Source: Takifugu bimaculatus (taxonomy: Eukaryota; Chordata; Actinopteri; Tetraodontiformes; Tetraodontidae). Taken from it: a DNA stretch of 64,000 nucleotides. Below the pieces are notes generated by a model, which saw nothing but the letters and a program-made list of their open reading frames with translations, ran no database searches and was not told the origin of the DNA. The stretch covers positions 7,840,940 to 7,904,939 of the forward strand of contig CP034977.1 of assembly GCA_004026145.2 (NCBI GenBank). Direction: 5' to 3'. Both the position numbers and the translations under genes were made by a program. Below, piece by piece: positions 10,757-23,800 of this stretch (its first letter is position 1; each line of letters starts with the position of its first letter).

Positions 10757-13478
10757 ACGTCCGATGGAGTTGGTGTGGGAGCTGTCAGAGTTGAGAATGC
10801 CGCCTCTTAATGTGCTCGGTATTGTTTCTGAACATAGTAAAGGCTAACTCTTTATTTCAGTGTTACTAAACGATAAATGTGTAGCATGGATTTACATCAA
10901 TCAACAATGACCCAGAAGAAGCATGATATGGAAGAGAGGAAAACCAAGGATGGAGGAAGAGAGTTTAAGAGAGGAATTCATGCGAGCAGGTCTGAAACAG
11001 AGCAAGAGGAACCAGAGCAACAACTGGAGGGGTCTCGATCAGCCACAAAACACACAAACAGGTTCCTCCAACAGCCAAATACACCAAGTCATCACACAGG
11101 CTCCACCACTGATTCCAGAAATATCCTGCTTTATCAACGGAATGTTGCTTCACTCCGGCTACCTTCTATTTCCATGACTACCCTGGGAAACGAGAGAGTG
11201 GGCAAGGAAGGAAATTTGACCTTTGACCAGGTCGCTGAATGAGATAGAAAAATAAATGGTTGGGAAGATGGAGATGGAGGAGTGGGATGGGAAGCCTCTG
11301 AAAGGTCCTGAGGGCACTATGAAAGTAAGAACGGTTAGAGGCCTTAATAGTGGAAACTGACTTGTGGTAATATATGATGACCACTGATGGCAAACTACCA
11401 CCAATGTGGAAATGTTCAACTTTAGCTTGGCAGAAAGGAAGGAAGTTCATTTCTAACCCTCTATTGATTGGACGTCCCTTTGACACCTTTCATCCTCTAC
11501 TGTTTTCACACAAAAATGATCAGCCTTTAAAAAAAAAAAAAGTCGATCCGTCCTTGCTGGGAATTTGGGCATTTTCACATTGCCAGCAGTAGCGGGACTG
11601 ACCCCCTGCTGAGAGGGGCGTGGCTCTCGTACACTGCCTCGATGTCATCATTACATCTTTACATGCGCCGGAACACCTGCGAAGTAAACAGTGGACGGCA
11701 TGAACGTCACGATGGTCGTCGCTGTTTTGTAATTTGCCATTTTGTCCCTTTTGCAAAGTTTACTAGGTCAGCACAGATTGAACAATGTCCACATGCTAAT
11801 TTCGCGAATGCGGGTGGAATTCGTGGCTAATCTAGAATGATTGTAACGGATGGCATTTGACTATATTGTTGAGTTTACAGGCTGCTAAGCGAAGGAGTAA
11901 CTCCTGAAAAATGTGACTTTTAAAAAAAATACATTTATGCTAGCAAATAAAGTGTCTGTGCGAGTCTCAAATTCGTGACAACAGTGGAGAACAAGGGGGC
12001 ACCGCTGGTGTAGCTAGCTGGAGAGCTGGAGACGCTCAAGGGGTTTTGCCAGTGCTGAGTGGCCATATAGCCATTAATTTGCAAAGTTCAAAATAAGGCC
12101 ACTGAGTCCCAAGCTGGCAATATCGCCATAAATAAACGTGTCCCGTATAGGGCTGCCAAATCTCTTTCTTCTCTGCGGAAACCGAGCTGCTCGCAGATCT
12201 GGAGATCTTGCCAGTGTGATACCGATCGATAAAAAAGCTGCAGGTATATAAACCTCCCCTGATCGTTGGGACTTCCCGATCATGTATTTCATGTGTTTCT
12301 AGTAAAGATCGTGTAGCTACACATTTGATTTACATGATTGAAATAACAGGGGGGAAAGTCTCTGACCTGAGATGAGTCTAGGTTGGCAGGCTGTCCAGCG
12401 ACAAAATCACAAAATCAGCTGGCTACATCAACGTCATTGGGTAATTTAGCGGGGCTGGCTTCACATGGCAGATGAGCCGAGCCGGGACGACGCACTATTT
12501 CCATGCAGTAAGTCAATGACCTGCACAGGCTAAAAGGTGGAGGAGGAAGAAAGAGGTCGAGGAAGTCAGAGGGAGAAGCACGACATTAAAGGAGATGGGC
12601 TTGTGCTCTCCATCAGGTGTAAAAGGTGTATAATTATATTGACTATAATAATTAGTTAGTTCTTCATCTATTGTCGCCACCTATTTAAAATGCATTTGCC
12701 CTTTAATCAATTCTTTGTCAACACTGCCAGATGTATGTTTTGTTGCAATGTAATGGCACAACTGTCACACAACATGCACACATTATAAATTAAATTCTTC
12801 ACCTCTGTCTATTCTCACTCAGAATATGAAAGGTGTGATGTACAATTTTCAAGGCAGATGTGTTTGTTTGGCACAACTCCAAAAACAATATATCTGATAT
12901 TTCCTTTGTCTTTCCTTATGTTTGATACAAAGGCAGTAATTAGGAGGCTAGAGCTGATGAACTCTTAGTTAATGATGTAATAAATAGATAATATAGAGAA
13001 TCATAGAGAATAAGGGTACAACTCCTTTTTCATGAATACTACATCACTATCCTGCTAATATGCATGTTAGCAAGCTGGTTGTTAATAAATGATACAGAAA
13101 AAAGCTCATTTCAAATCCAGGAAGTGTTCCTGCATCTCTTTTCTCATCTCGGCCTCAAAACAGCCCTAAAAATATATTAATCTTTGTCAAACTGACAACA
13201 ATATTGTGAATTAATGAGGAATGTTCAGGCTGTAAGAGGGATTATTACCGTGGTTGGAGTGCTGTTGTTTAGCTCACTCAGGCACTCTGTCAGCTGAGAG
13301 ACGAGAGGCTGGTGCTTTCCAGGCTAAAAATACAAATACAACCCTCACAGTCGTCATTCAATGCACATTCTTCTAAATTTGTTGCTTTTCTAATGCTGCC
13401 AGTGAGTCTGTAGAGTTCATTCAATGCCAATGCCTGCTTCCTCAACATTGTCCTGTTCCTGTTATAATTAAGGTTAGC
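10757..13478. other. unique sequence with a weak transposon-like block
   Basis: No gene is recognised. A poly-A run sits at 11529-11541. The block at about 11560-11750 (a TTTTCACATTGCC motif followed by GAGGGGCGTGGCTC and GTAAACA) resembles terminal regions of some fish DNA transposons. A related TTCACATGGC motif occurs near 12460, but I could not establish terminal repeats or a coding remnant. Confidence 0.35.
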
Positions 13479-13500
13479 TTTCATTAAAATTTTAATGAAA
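13479..13500. repeat. 22-bp perfect AT-rich palindrome
   Basis: The half-site TTTCATTAAAA is followed immediately by its exact reverse complement TTTTAATGAAA with no spacer. It contains two ATTA/TAAT cores in inverted orientation. It could be a dimeric homeodomain-type binding site or a cruciform-prone sequence; neither is shown. Confidence 0.9.
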
Positions 13501-16403
13501 CAACATATGAAAAAAATAAACTGCTTCTACTGCTTAGTGGAAGAGGATGGGACCAAAACAGTGTCTCTTTGTGTTAGAGTGGAACACGCCTGTCCATATG
13601 CCACGCGTATGAAATATAAATGCTTTCTGTGCTGGCATTCAGAGAGGACGCCCGCATGCATTATGCATGAGTCTACACTAACATATGAGCCTGTTACAAC
13701 CGCCCTCTGACTGCTGTTGCACTCCTCACATGTGAAACAATGCTAATATGACATCACCACATGATTCCATCAAGCTGAAGGAAGTGTGGGGATACCCAGA
13801 ATGCAATTATCGCTGTACAACCCAGGAAAGTGTGCATGAAAGGGCAAAAAGATGCCCCTCTAGGATATTGTGGGCTACAGTATTTAACACCAATTCAATA
13901 TCCAGTCAGTGTGAATTCTGATTCTATTTTGGCATGTCTGGAAAATCTTTTAGAATGGCAAAGGAGGTACGACCCCCAGGGAAGTTCAGCCACCTTTGAA
14001 CCTGACGCTGTGAGCCAGAAAGCGTCAGAAGGATCATCTGAACTGGTTACATCTTCACAGATGTGACTTGAAATCCAACAGTTTTGTAGGAGTCTTCAGG
14101 CTGTTTCCAAGTCCTGATGACAAAGACTGATGAAGCGCCCCTGTAGGTTTATTCATGCTGCACTTACGAAGATTATGAAGCCAACAACACAGCCGTGATC
14201 TTTATTTCAGGTTTCAGATGTGGAGCCTGTGTCCTGGTTCCACATCTGAACATACAACAGAACATCCCAATTAAGTGTCCATGGAAAACAAAAGCTAAAA
14301 TGTACTTGTGAACTGGGTGGACTGGTAACGGTGAGAAGCACCACGATGTCGGGCCACTGGCTGCTGTGGTTTAGTGGTGTCGGATTAAGACTGTGGAAAT
14401 AAAGGGGTGCACATCTCTTCAGGTTGACGGGGAAGCACAGATATTTGTGACCCAGCTTTTCAATGGGGGAGGTGAAAGTCAGATAGGTTCATTGTGTTTT
14501 ATGGCAGAGACACGCCCCATTATTTAAACGAGTAAGTGCAACCATTGTCAGACAACCTGTTTTGAGCTCTCCTGAGGTCTTTTTATGTATTATAATAATT
14601 TTGCTTTGCTTCAATCTGTACTGACGTAAGATTGAGTCATTTGATCTGACAGCCTAACTGAGCACGACCTTCGTGGCTTCACTTATACTTAACAAATAGC
14701 AGTGCGCAAGGAGACAGTTCAGCAATAACAGGATGGAGTTCATTAAGAGAAAACTCAAAGGACATGAGCAATTATCAGGGTTTCCATCTATTCTGCCCTG
14801 CTGCACATTTTAATGTATTCATCCTTGCCGCAGGAGTTGAAGCAACGCTTTTCCCCACAGTCTGATCCACGTTGAGCAGACACACAAACACTCGCTTTAA
14901 TGAATCAAACACACAGACCAAACTGGCAAATTAAAAGACCTCCAGCAGTCAGAGTTCATCATCCTTAGACAGAGAGGCCTCTGCACTATTTTAAGAATTA
15001 CAAACCAATCCATAGTAACTACCTGTACTGTTTTCTCTTAACTTTATTTATCCTGCATTCTGTATCACTTTGTTGTCCTCTCTAAATACCAAAAAAAAAA
15101 AATCAAAATGGGAAGAGAAAATATGAAAAATTGAAGTCTTTGCTCCAAATATGGCAAAATATTTCAGTAGTGAGTGTCAGCTGTAAGAATATTACAGCGA
15201 ACCCACTGAGCTGATGTCATTTTTAGTATTTTATGCATTTGCCACTTCCTTTCATGTGTTGGGAAACTGAGAATATTGTTTAAAGTCCATAACGGAAGCA
15301 TAATTTCTCTCTAAAATAGTCCTCTTTCTTATATCTAATTTGCATGAAAGAACTTTGAAGTCCCTGCGGAGACCTTCAAACACGAGGACGAGATGAGAAA
15401 AATATTCCCCCAGATGAAGAGGAGCCAAAGCCCACAGTCATCCGCTGCAACAGTGCACTGAAAGGCGGCTGTCTGGGTCACTGTTGTCCTGAGAATATTA
15501 ATCTATTGATGTTCTAGTAGCTGCTGTTGGATCTGATGTTTCCTGTTAAGGTGATTCTGCAGAAATGACTGATGATCCAGGCCGAGAATGCCGTTCTTCC
15601 TGTATTTGTCTATCATTGGGATTGATTGGAAGGTTCTCTGTCCTATCTCAGTAATAGATTTAAAACATGCTGGTTTGGATCCTTTTTATGTATTTAAAAC
15701 AGAAATGCGCAGCTTGCGTTCCTCAAACTTGCAAAATGTACCTGTTTTTTTGCTGGCGAGAGGACATATTAGGGAAGAGGGGCGGATGAAGGCTTTAATG
15801 AGACCTCTCTACCTGAAACCCACTCATCTTTCGAGTATTTGAAAAGATGGGAGTACGAGATGGCGTGAAGACGATGGGTGGCTCGTCTACTGCTGTCCTC
15901 CTGCTCACAGCTCTTTGTGAGAGACTGCATCTGGATGGTTGCCTGTAATTACACCCAAGGTAGATGTTATGACACCCTCCTGTTCTTCTGTGTGAAGAGA
16001 AGGGGATGAGAGACAGCCATGTTTGAATTAAAGAGCCGCTGACATCGCACCGTCTGACCCTCCAGCGCTCACATGCGAAACCTTTCCAAGGAAAATGTAA
16101 AAGGCGTCTGCTGTGTCTGCTCCTCAGATGCAAACAGCGAGTTAGAAGTCTGTTGTTGGTCTCATTTAATTATGCAGATTTGCATTCATTCCATTTGAAT
16201 GAATGGGTTCTTATTAAACATGAACACTGTTACAAGTCTCAACTACAAAGGGGCGGCAAGAAGAAGCTCCAGCAGGTTTATTCAGTCTGTCAGTCTCAAA
16301 GTGTAGGAACAGCCCACTAATGCAAATCCCAATCAGTCAGCAGTGGTGCAATGTTCAGAAATGTCAGACACTACAGGAGAGAGCAATGCTGGGCTGATGC
16401 ACA
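13501..16403. other. unique sequence, no gene seen
   Basis: No repeats or coding signatures were recognised. Open frames here are short and lack splice context. Confidence 0.45.
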
Positions 16404-16430
16404 GAGGAGGAGGAGGAGGAGGAGGAGGAA
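16404..16430 (+). repeat. (GAG)n / (GGA)n microsatellite
   Basis: Uninterrupted GGA triplets, seen directly; they give poly-proline on the other strand. Confidence 0.95.
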
Positions 16431-19400
16431 GCAGCTTATGATGGGAGAAAGGTAGGAGATAATTAAACACAGGTATGGAGCTAATTGGATGAGCAGGGGG
16501 GGAGGACAGTGGCAGACAGAAACAAGAGACAAACCTAAAGACAGAGTTGAATAGGTGTAAATACAATAATAGTTGAAGCAGCATTGAATGAAAGATGGTC
16601 ATTCTTCACCCCTGAAACCCCGTGCCTTCGTTATCCCCAGAATAAGCCGACTTTGGTCGTCATTGAGATATTGCTACATTCAGGGCTAAACTCTAATCAC
16701 GTACAGAAAATGTCAAGCTATTACAACAAAGTATATGGTAATAAAGGCTGTTTGGATTTTTTCACCAAACCCTGTTTACATTTCTTAGGGGCGCTGCTCA
16801 GGTTCTTTTCCAAACTCGCAGACTTTCACCCGAACTAACCGTTGCAAATTTTCACGAGTCTCTGTACACGGGCAAGGGTTGAAAAATGTGAAGCTGCGAT
16901 TACAATTACCAGGGGATCGTGACCTGCTGGAATCTTTTCCATCGCTCTGAACTTGAGAAAATGATGCCCTGAGACAGCGTTGAGGTTCATAGACCAGACC
17001 TCAAATATTCTTATGTTCCAGACGCTGGAGTAGCTGAATGATTGTAGTACCAAGATGAACAAAATCTGCTTAAAAGCTCCACAAAAGTGAAAATTCCAAT
17101 CTTTTTCCATAAAAAGTACAAAAGGATCTCCAACCTTCAGCTGCAGTAGTGGTGGAATCTGCATATGCTGGCGAATAAAGGAAGAAAAGCAAGTGGCTGA
17201 AGTGTTTACCTGCTGTTGGACACTGCAGATCTTTAATGGTTGGAGCTTTGGGGTAGAAATAGTGAGGAGAGCATACGGCTTTTATTCCTTAATGTTGCTG
17301 ATTTCAACTGCAATTACTCTATCCTCACCTCCACGTCATAGCCAAGTCTTCAACGGCGGATTCATTATTTCCATAACTTTTGATCACAAATTGGCCAAAT
17401 TTGGAATGTATATTTTGAGCCGTGTCTCCCAACAGACCAATTTGTGATTGCGTTTCTCTGAATTCCTGTTAAGTTGATGGCAGACCTCCTGCACAGCCTT
17501 GTGAATATGTCCTCCGAATGCTGTTTCTCTCCTGCATTCATGCACGATGAAGCTGTAGGATTCTCTTTGAACAAGAGTCCAGGACACATGAAACAGTCTG
17601 GGTTGAAGGAGGTTTATTCCATTTTGCTTTCTCTCTGTGTTTCATGTCCGATTACAACCAATGAAAACAAAGAGGCCACCGCAGCCTGTGTGGTATGTCG
17701 GCAACGCCATTACAGTAAAAAAAATCTACAGCCACATCCTCCTAATTACTGTCAGTCAACACGGTGCTAATTGACAGTCTGTCGGTGGCTGCAAAACCAG
17801 CACGACTGAAGGAAAGCCTGTTTCAGCCAATATTGCTACTTCCTATTTGTTTTATAATAGATTATTTAAATTCCAGCATGCCCGATGCCACATATAATTC
17901 ATTCATGGAAACAGTATAAGATGAGCTGAACCTTCACACCTTCAGGAATTCTTCCTCTCAGTTTATGACCGCGAGCTCAAATGTGTCTTCAAGGTCTTTT
18001 CTTTCCTATTGGAATTAAATTCCCATGAGTCTATTCAAGTCTGACTGGAACCACCGAGGTCCTGAACGCACCACTGGAAGAGGGGCGTATACTAAGACTG
18101 GCCGGTGAAGCCTGCAGGTGAAATCCCGACATCACGAAGGGAAACTAGACGTCATGGTCAGATCTTTATGATGATGGAGCTGGTGGAGGTTATTACTGAG
18201 CTCGCACTGCTGAGCTTGACTTTCAATCAGGATTAAATAGAGCTTCTTGCCAATCAACGACGTCTCCAACAGCCAAATATGTCAAACGTGATTTACAAAT
18301 CCTATCAATCCACCCCACCGAGACCCAACTCTATATTTCAGCTGTCTTATAAAACAATGTATCTACTAAAAAACTAAAAAACTCGTGTTTAATGACTGCG
18401 AACCTTTTTTTGGCCGACATTTATAAGAAGCTTTTCCTTTGATTTTTCATTCAAATCGATGTTTTAAATGGAGCTGTTACATGAATTACAACCCTGAACG
18501 TTAAAAAAAACAACAAACACCACCGTGACTAAAATCTGAATAAAAATCGGCAAAAGGAACAGACCATCTATGTTTTACGGGACATTTAATTACCCTCTCT
18601 TGGCGCATTTGTGGAATTCTAAAAGCATTGTGTCAGTTTGAGTTTATATCAAATATAGTCGAAATGCTCATTGAAGCGTCTGCTGAAGAAAACCGTTATT
18701 TGCCTTAATGTGAACCTCATCGGCGTGTGACATTTGTGCTGATGTGTGTGTGTGTGCAAGCTGACAGCTCCTGCACACCTCTTTAACTGTATTAAAGTGT
18801 CACTGCCTCGTTCTTCATGCAGCTCACAGAGAGGGAGGCTTTAGAGGACTAAATCTTCCACCCTGGACTCATCTCAGTTTCTGTGCCTTCTGATCTCTCA
18901 TATCAAGGCCTCTTGAAGCTTACTGCTGCTATCAAATATCGGGCTGGCATTAAATGCCATCTCCCATATAATTACTGACATTTAAAGAATCTAAATCTAT
19001 TTAAGGAATCAGTCCTGGGTTAGTCAGTCTAACTTTATTAACGTCGGTCATTAGAAATAACGTTGTCATCTCAGGCTCTTCAAGCTGGGCTGATTGATGT
19101 TTCCTCAATGATGCAGCATATGAATCAATTCTTTTGTTGATAACGTTTAGTTACTTTTGCTTAAGTGAGTTGTGCACCAGGAGACACGCTGGAGGTCAGA
19201 TGCTTCAGCTGGGAAATGCTGAGGAGAAAGCAGTGACAGCAGTGACATGTTCTCCTGGCTGATCTCCTGAATCTCTGTACACTTATTAACTTGTCCACGG
19301 TTCCTGCCGGAGCGAGCCCTCCTTCGGAGGAACGCCGTGTACTACAATGGCCTGTCAGCTATGTCTGACTGTGGTTTTGATGCTAACTGTGCAAAAATTT

Positions 19401-20235
19401 CCCCTCAGAGACACTGAATTTATTCTGCCATATAAGAGAGTGTGTCAGTCCGGCTCATTCCTCGGAGCCTTCGGTGAGTGTGAGTGTAGGATGGGAATTT
19501 GAAATCGTTTGGAAAAGCTTCAGACATGGGTGACCGTGACCGTTTTCACTGAAAATGCTCTTCTCTGGTTCAAGCACATTTGTGTTGTGTACAGAACAAG
19601 TATTTCCAGTGTTTATTCAACATCTCAATTAATTAAATATAAATATATGAAGAGACAATTTAGTGCACTTGACTATAACTGCTGTAATACCCATTCTCGA
19701 CCAGTGGGTGGCGATTGTGGGGCGGACTGGACTCAAAAAGAAGAATTACAAAATACCAGGAAAATGTTGACGAGGAGTCGCTTACTGTGGCGGGCACACC
19801 AAATGGGTCTGTGTTGATTGCGGTAATGGTACAACACGTGCACATGCTGCCTAAGGAAATGCACTGAAATGCCCCAAAAGCACAGCATGTGCACATCAAT
19901 TAGAATACTACTGTAATGCAAACGCCGAAAGAGGGGCATGATGTCAGTGCTTTCACTGTTGGAACACAACAAAACCTTTATGAAGTTCTAAAAACACGGC
20001 CTGATCTGAGTCCGTCCTGCAAAAATGTACAGCCTCTTAATGCAATTAACGCAAATCCTATGTTTACCGAGTTGCAACCCTTAGCTATCCAACAGTGTTA
20101 GTAGTGCAAACAGACTGTGAACTGTTTGATGAAAGCATTAGAATGTGTTTACAGGCGAGTGGGACCTTTCTATCTCTGTGGGACCAACATACACTGTTCA
20201 CTGCCATATCCAACTGGAGGTTCTGAATATGCAAC
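16431..20235. other. unique sequence, no gene seen
   Basis: No mobile element with clear ends and no supported exon. A short (TG) run lies near 18745-18755. A weak repeat-like block around 19695-19750 (CCAGTGGGTGGCG followed by AAGAAGAA) resembles a common fish repeat but is too short to assign. Confidence 0.4.
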
Positions 20236-20237
20236 TA

Positions 20238-20885
20238 CAATGGGACCTCTACTTACGAAATTAATTCGTTCCAGAAGTTATTTCGTAACCTGAATATTAC
20301 GTAAGTAGAGACGCGTTTTCCATGTAAATGACCTAATCTGTTCAAAGCCCCCAAAAATTCGGACATCAATTTTTTTTTTAATAAATCATAAAAATGCATC
20401 AAAACATGTAACAAATACATGTTACAATTAGATTACCGCACAATAAATGTAGGAATTCAGTGCAAGGCTTCTCCAGGAACAAAATGAACTTTATTACAGG
20501 CTAATCTTACATTAGCCGTCATTACTAGCAACGAACGTTAACACTTGTTGTAACACCACCATCTAATAGACAAACATACGAACACCCACAATAAATAAAA
20601 GTGAAACAAAGGCGACGCTTGAATACACACAAACTTGTAACAGATTGACGTTCCTCCTAGCCAATGGGATGATAGGAAAATGCTCAGCGAATAGCCAATG
20701 GCAGAGCAGCTACAAGCAAGTTTGCGTTCGCTAAACTCTGCGAGCTTCGAGTAACAGTGGTAGCGTATTTTTGCCTTCCGTATCCTGAAATTTCTTTTGT
20801 AACAAGAGGAAATATTTTCCCATTGAGACGTTTCGTAACGTGGAAATGTTGCATGTAGAGACGTTCGTAAATAGAGGTCCCACTG
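20238..20885 (+). mobile_element. 648-bp non-autonomous DNA transposon (MITE) with TA target duplication
   Basis: The left end CAATGGGACCTCTACTTACG and the right end, read inward on the other strand as CAGTGGGACCTCTATTTACG, form terminal inverted repeats differing at only two of the first 20 positions. Both ends are flanked by TA (20236-20237 and 20886-20887), the target duplication used by the Tc1/mariner/pogo superfamily. The 'CAGTGG.ACCTC..TTTACGAA' terminus is like that of pogo/Tigger-type elements. Subterminal sequence continues the inverted symmetry (TTTCGTAAC on both sides). No transposase frame is visible inside, so it would depend on a transposase supplied elsewhere. An open frame on the minus strand that runs across the right end is probably accidental. 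Confidence 0.9.
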
Positions 20886-20887
20886 TA

Positions 20888-23800
20888 TTAACTTGCATGA
20901 AACTGCATCAAACAACATCTTCCCGAGACCAAGAGCGAGGGTATTATCGTTTAAATGCGAATCCATGAAAACACAAGAGCAGACTGCTCTGAATTCCCGC
21001 AGCAGCTCTTTGTGTCGGGTGGAATTAAAAAGGCTTTTTGAGCAACAGTTAGAAAATGTGACCCCTTCTAATTAATCTGACCCGCTGCAGAGCTGCTGTT
21101 GGCCTCTCCTCTCACTGTGGAGCCGCCACTGGAATACACAGGAGCCGCGCACACGCTGCTTTTTAGCATTCACAAAACGAGCGCTCCACCAAAGCCCTTA
21201 TCTCTGGCTTTTGCAGCCCAACAACAATGGCAGGACAACCTCAAAGAAAGGGCTAGTGCAGCATTGGGAGTCAAAGTTGCACTACACTTCAAGAGAAACC
21301 AGAGAAGTCTGGCATCATTGAGAACACAGCACACAAATCCTGATATTTACAACCCATCAGCTGTGTTTTACCTGCAGGTTGATGTTAAGTTGAAGGTTCA
21401 GGATGGACCAGACCCAGGTCAGGAGGCATCGTCCAGGAAAAGAGAGATAGAGAGAAACAGAGAGGGAGGGAGAGAGAATATTATAAATATTGTGAATATA
21501 TTGAGAATTTCCACAACAATTTTCAACACGCGAGATTCACATTTATGACCTTTCTTTATAAAAACATTTAACAATTCTCTACTATGCAATTACAATGGAA
21601 ACATTGGAAGAACAAAGGCCTTGTACAGGTGATGAATTTAAAGTTTATTGGCATTGTAGCTTTACGCTGCTTCATACGCTCCACAGAGCGTCTCCACAGA
21701 AGCTGCTCAGATGACATTTGTCTACAGGATTGCCAAAAATCCCCTGCTGACCTTCATCCCCCCCAACCCTCCATCCTCCTCTGCAACGAGCAGACCAGAA
21801 GCAGACGTCTGAGGCTGTTTGTTTCATCATGGCTGCCAAATATCAGACACGTTGGGGCATCCATATTCTAAGTGCTGGACTTCCTGGAGACATCCCGTGG
21901 TCTCTGGCTGCTTGTTTCCATCATTCTGCCTAATTAAAAAGCTGAGGACCTTCATGTGGCCGTCTGTCGTAGCTCTGGTTTGGTCACTTTACTCATTGTG
22001 AAAGCTTCATTAGGTTAAAAGGCCTGGTTACTTCTATCGAGCACTTCTGTCGACAAACTGACCTTCTACATCGTTTCCATTTTGAATGTAAATCTTATTT
22101 CAGCTCAAAGAGCCATGTCAGGTTGTTCTCAAGGCCAGCTCAGCAGTTATTGATGTCTCCTGATGACTCTTACTGTTGCCACAGCTGCAAAAGAACGATG
22201 AACACAGACGACATACTAGAAAGATTGCATGTGGCTCTTTTGGAATCGTAGCTCTATGAAATATTGATGTCTTGCTATGCATTAAACTACTGCTAGAATC
22301 TGAAAATACAACCAATGTAACAGATCCAAACCTGCTTTATCCACTGCAGTGGAAGAGTGTGGAGATGGATCAACATGAGAACATTCGGTTTTGTCCAACA
22401 TCTGATCCTAGTTAGCAAGAAACTAGTGTAGCTAATCTCAAAGTGGTCTGAAATCATTATAATGTGACTGTTATCAGTTTCTACTGTTATCAATTCCTAA
22501 TTCAACAACTGGTTTGTTGCACCTTTGCAAATTTATGATCCCACAATGATTTTCTTTCTTCTGAATGTCCCAGGGGCATCAACGAGGTAAATCCTGATTG
22601 TTAGCAGGCCGGACAGGGACAGGCAGGCTGATTAACGTGGAGCAATCTCAGGAGATTTTAAATGTGGCTGCGGGACTTCATTCGAGCGGATGAAGATTTG
22701 TTAGAACCCCCTCAGATGAAACACTCACTGATCAAACAGCCCTACATTCAACCGGGCTCCATTTTCAGCTGAAATACAATTATTAGTTCAGCGGTGCCCC
22801 CTGACAGACGTCCCTGAGACCCCGAGTAACCGCTCATGAGACTCCTGCGTGACTACGAATAACAATCAACAGCTGATCCAACGCTGGAGCAACGATCAGA
22901 ACAAAGAAACAAAGGTGGGAACTCAAGCTTAAGCATTGGTTTTAAACTTGTGTCTGCAACAAAATTGCGCAACTTCAGTTGATATATCGAATTCCCATCT
23001 GAATGCGATTCAGCACTGATTCGATGTCCCTTCCCTCCCCATTGTCTTTTTAAAATGTCCCTGGCGTCCAGTGTCCCGTGACCAACAGCAGATGTAGGCT
23101 ACATCTCTCCGGAGGAGGTGCTAATGTAGATCATCGGTTCGGCTGATGAGACGATGCCGGCTGGTCACGGAAGAACGAGATCAGAGGTGGAGGAAAAGCA
23201 GGTGTAAACAGCAGTAAAAGGCAGTAAATGGTCCATATTATGCAGCTCGTTTGCTAGGATGAGCAGCCGATCTCTCTCTCTCTGTCCATCAGACGAACTA
23301 TAATGGGACACAAAATGATGAAATAGGACTGGAAAAACTTTGATATTCCTGATAGCTGAGCATCGCTTTGGTGTGTCCTATCACCACATTACCATGGGAA
23401 CCCCCACAATGTTTGGGCAATTACTCACAGTGGTAAAAGTGCAGAAAGAATCTCATTACAGATTTCAGCTGGTTAAAATTAGATGGTTTCGGCCTCATGG
23501 GAGCTTTTATCTGTGTTTAACGAAAATCTGAGACACCTTAAAAGGGTCTACCTGTTCTTTGTCTTGAATTTCTGCTCCAGGTAAAACCTGTAAGGAGGCC
23601 GGCGAAGCTTAGCAGAGATATTGTGGTGAAAACCCCAGATACCTTTTCATTTGAGAATGCACAATCTTATGGGCTATTGAGCCACAGTAACATCATAATC
23701 CAACATCACGATGGTGATCAGCAGCTATATAAAGATCAGTGTGGGCATAAAGCTTTGCAACTTTATCTCCTCCTCTGCGATTCTTCGTTTTTCTCCTATT

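Noticed and set aside
11560..12500. Possible DNA transposon with TTCACAT-TGCC-like ends
   Set aside because: The two similar motifs lie in the same orientation, and no target duplication or transposase trace was found.
20538..20966. 142-codon minus-strand ATG frame overlapping the MITE
   Set aside because: It crosses the right terminal inverted repeat and resembles no transposase.
21099..21548. 149-codon plus-strand open frame
   Set aside because: It starts on TTG, shows no family motif or splice context and ends in low-complexity sequence; likely chance.
22574..22586. Possible 13-nt microexon (GGGCATCAACGAG) between splice-like signals
   Set aside because: Not a multiple of three and with no neighbouring exon; such signals occur often by chance.
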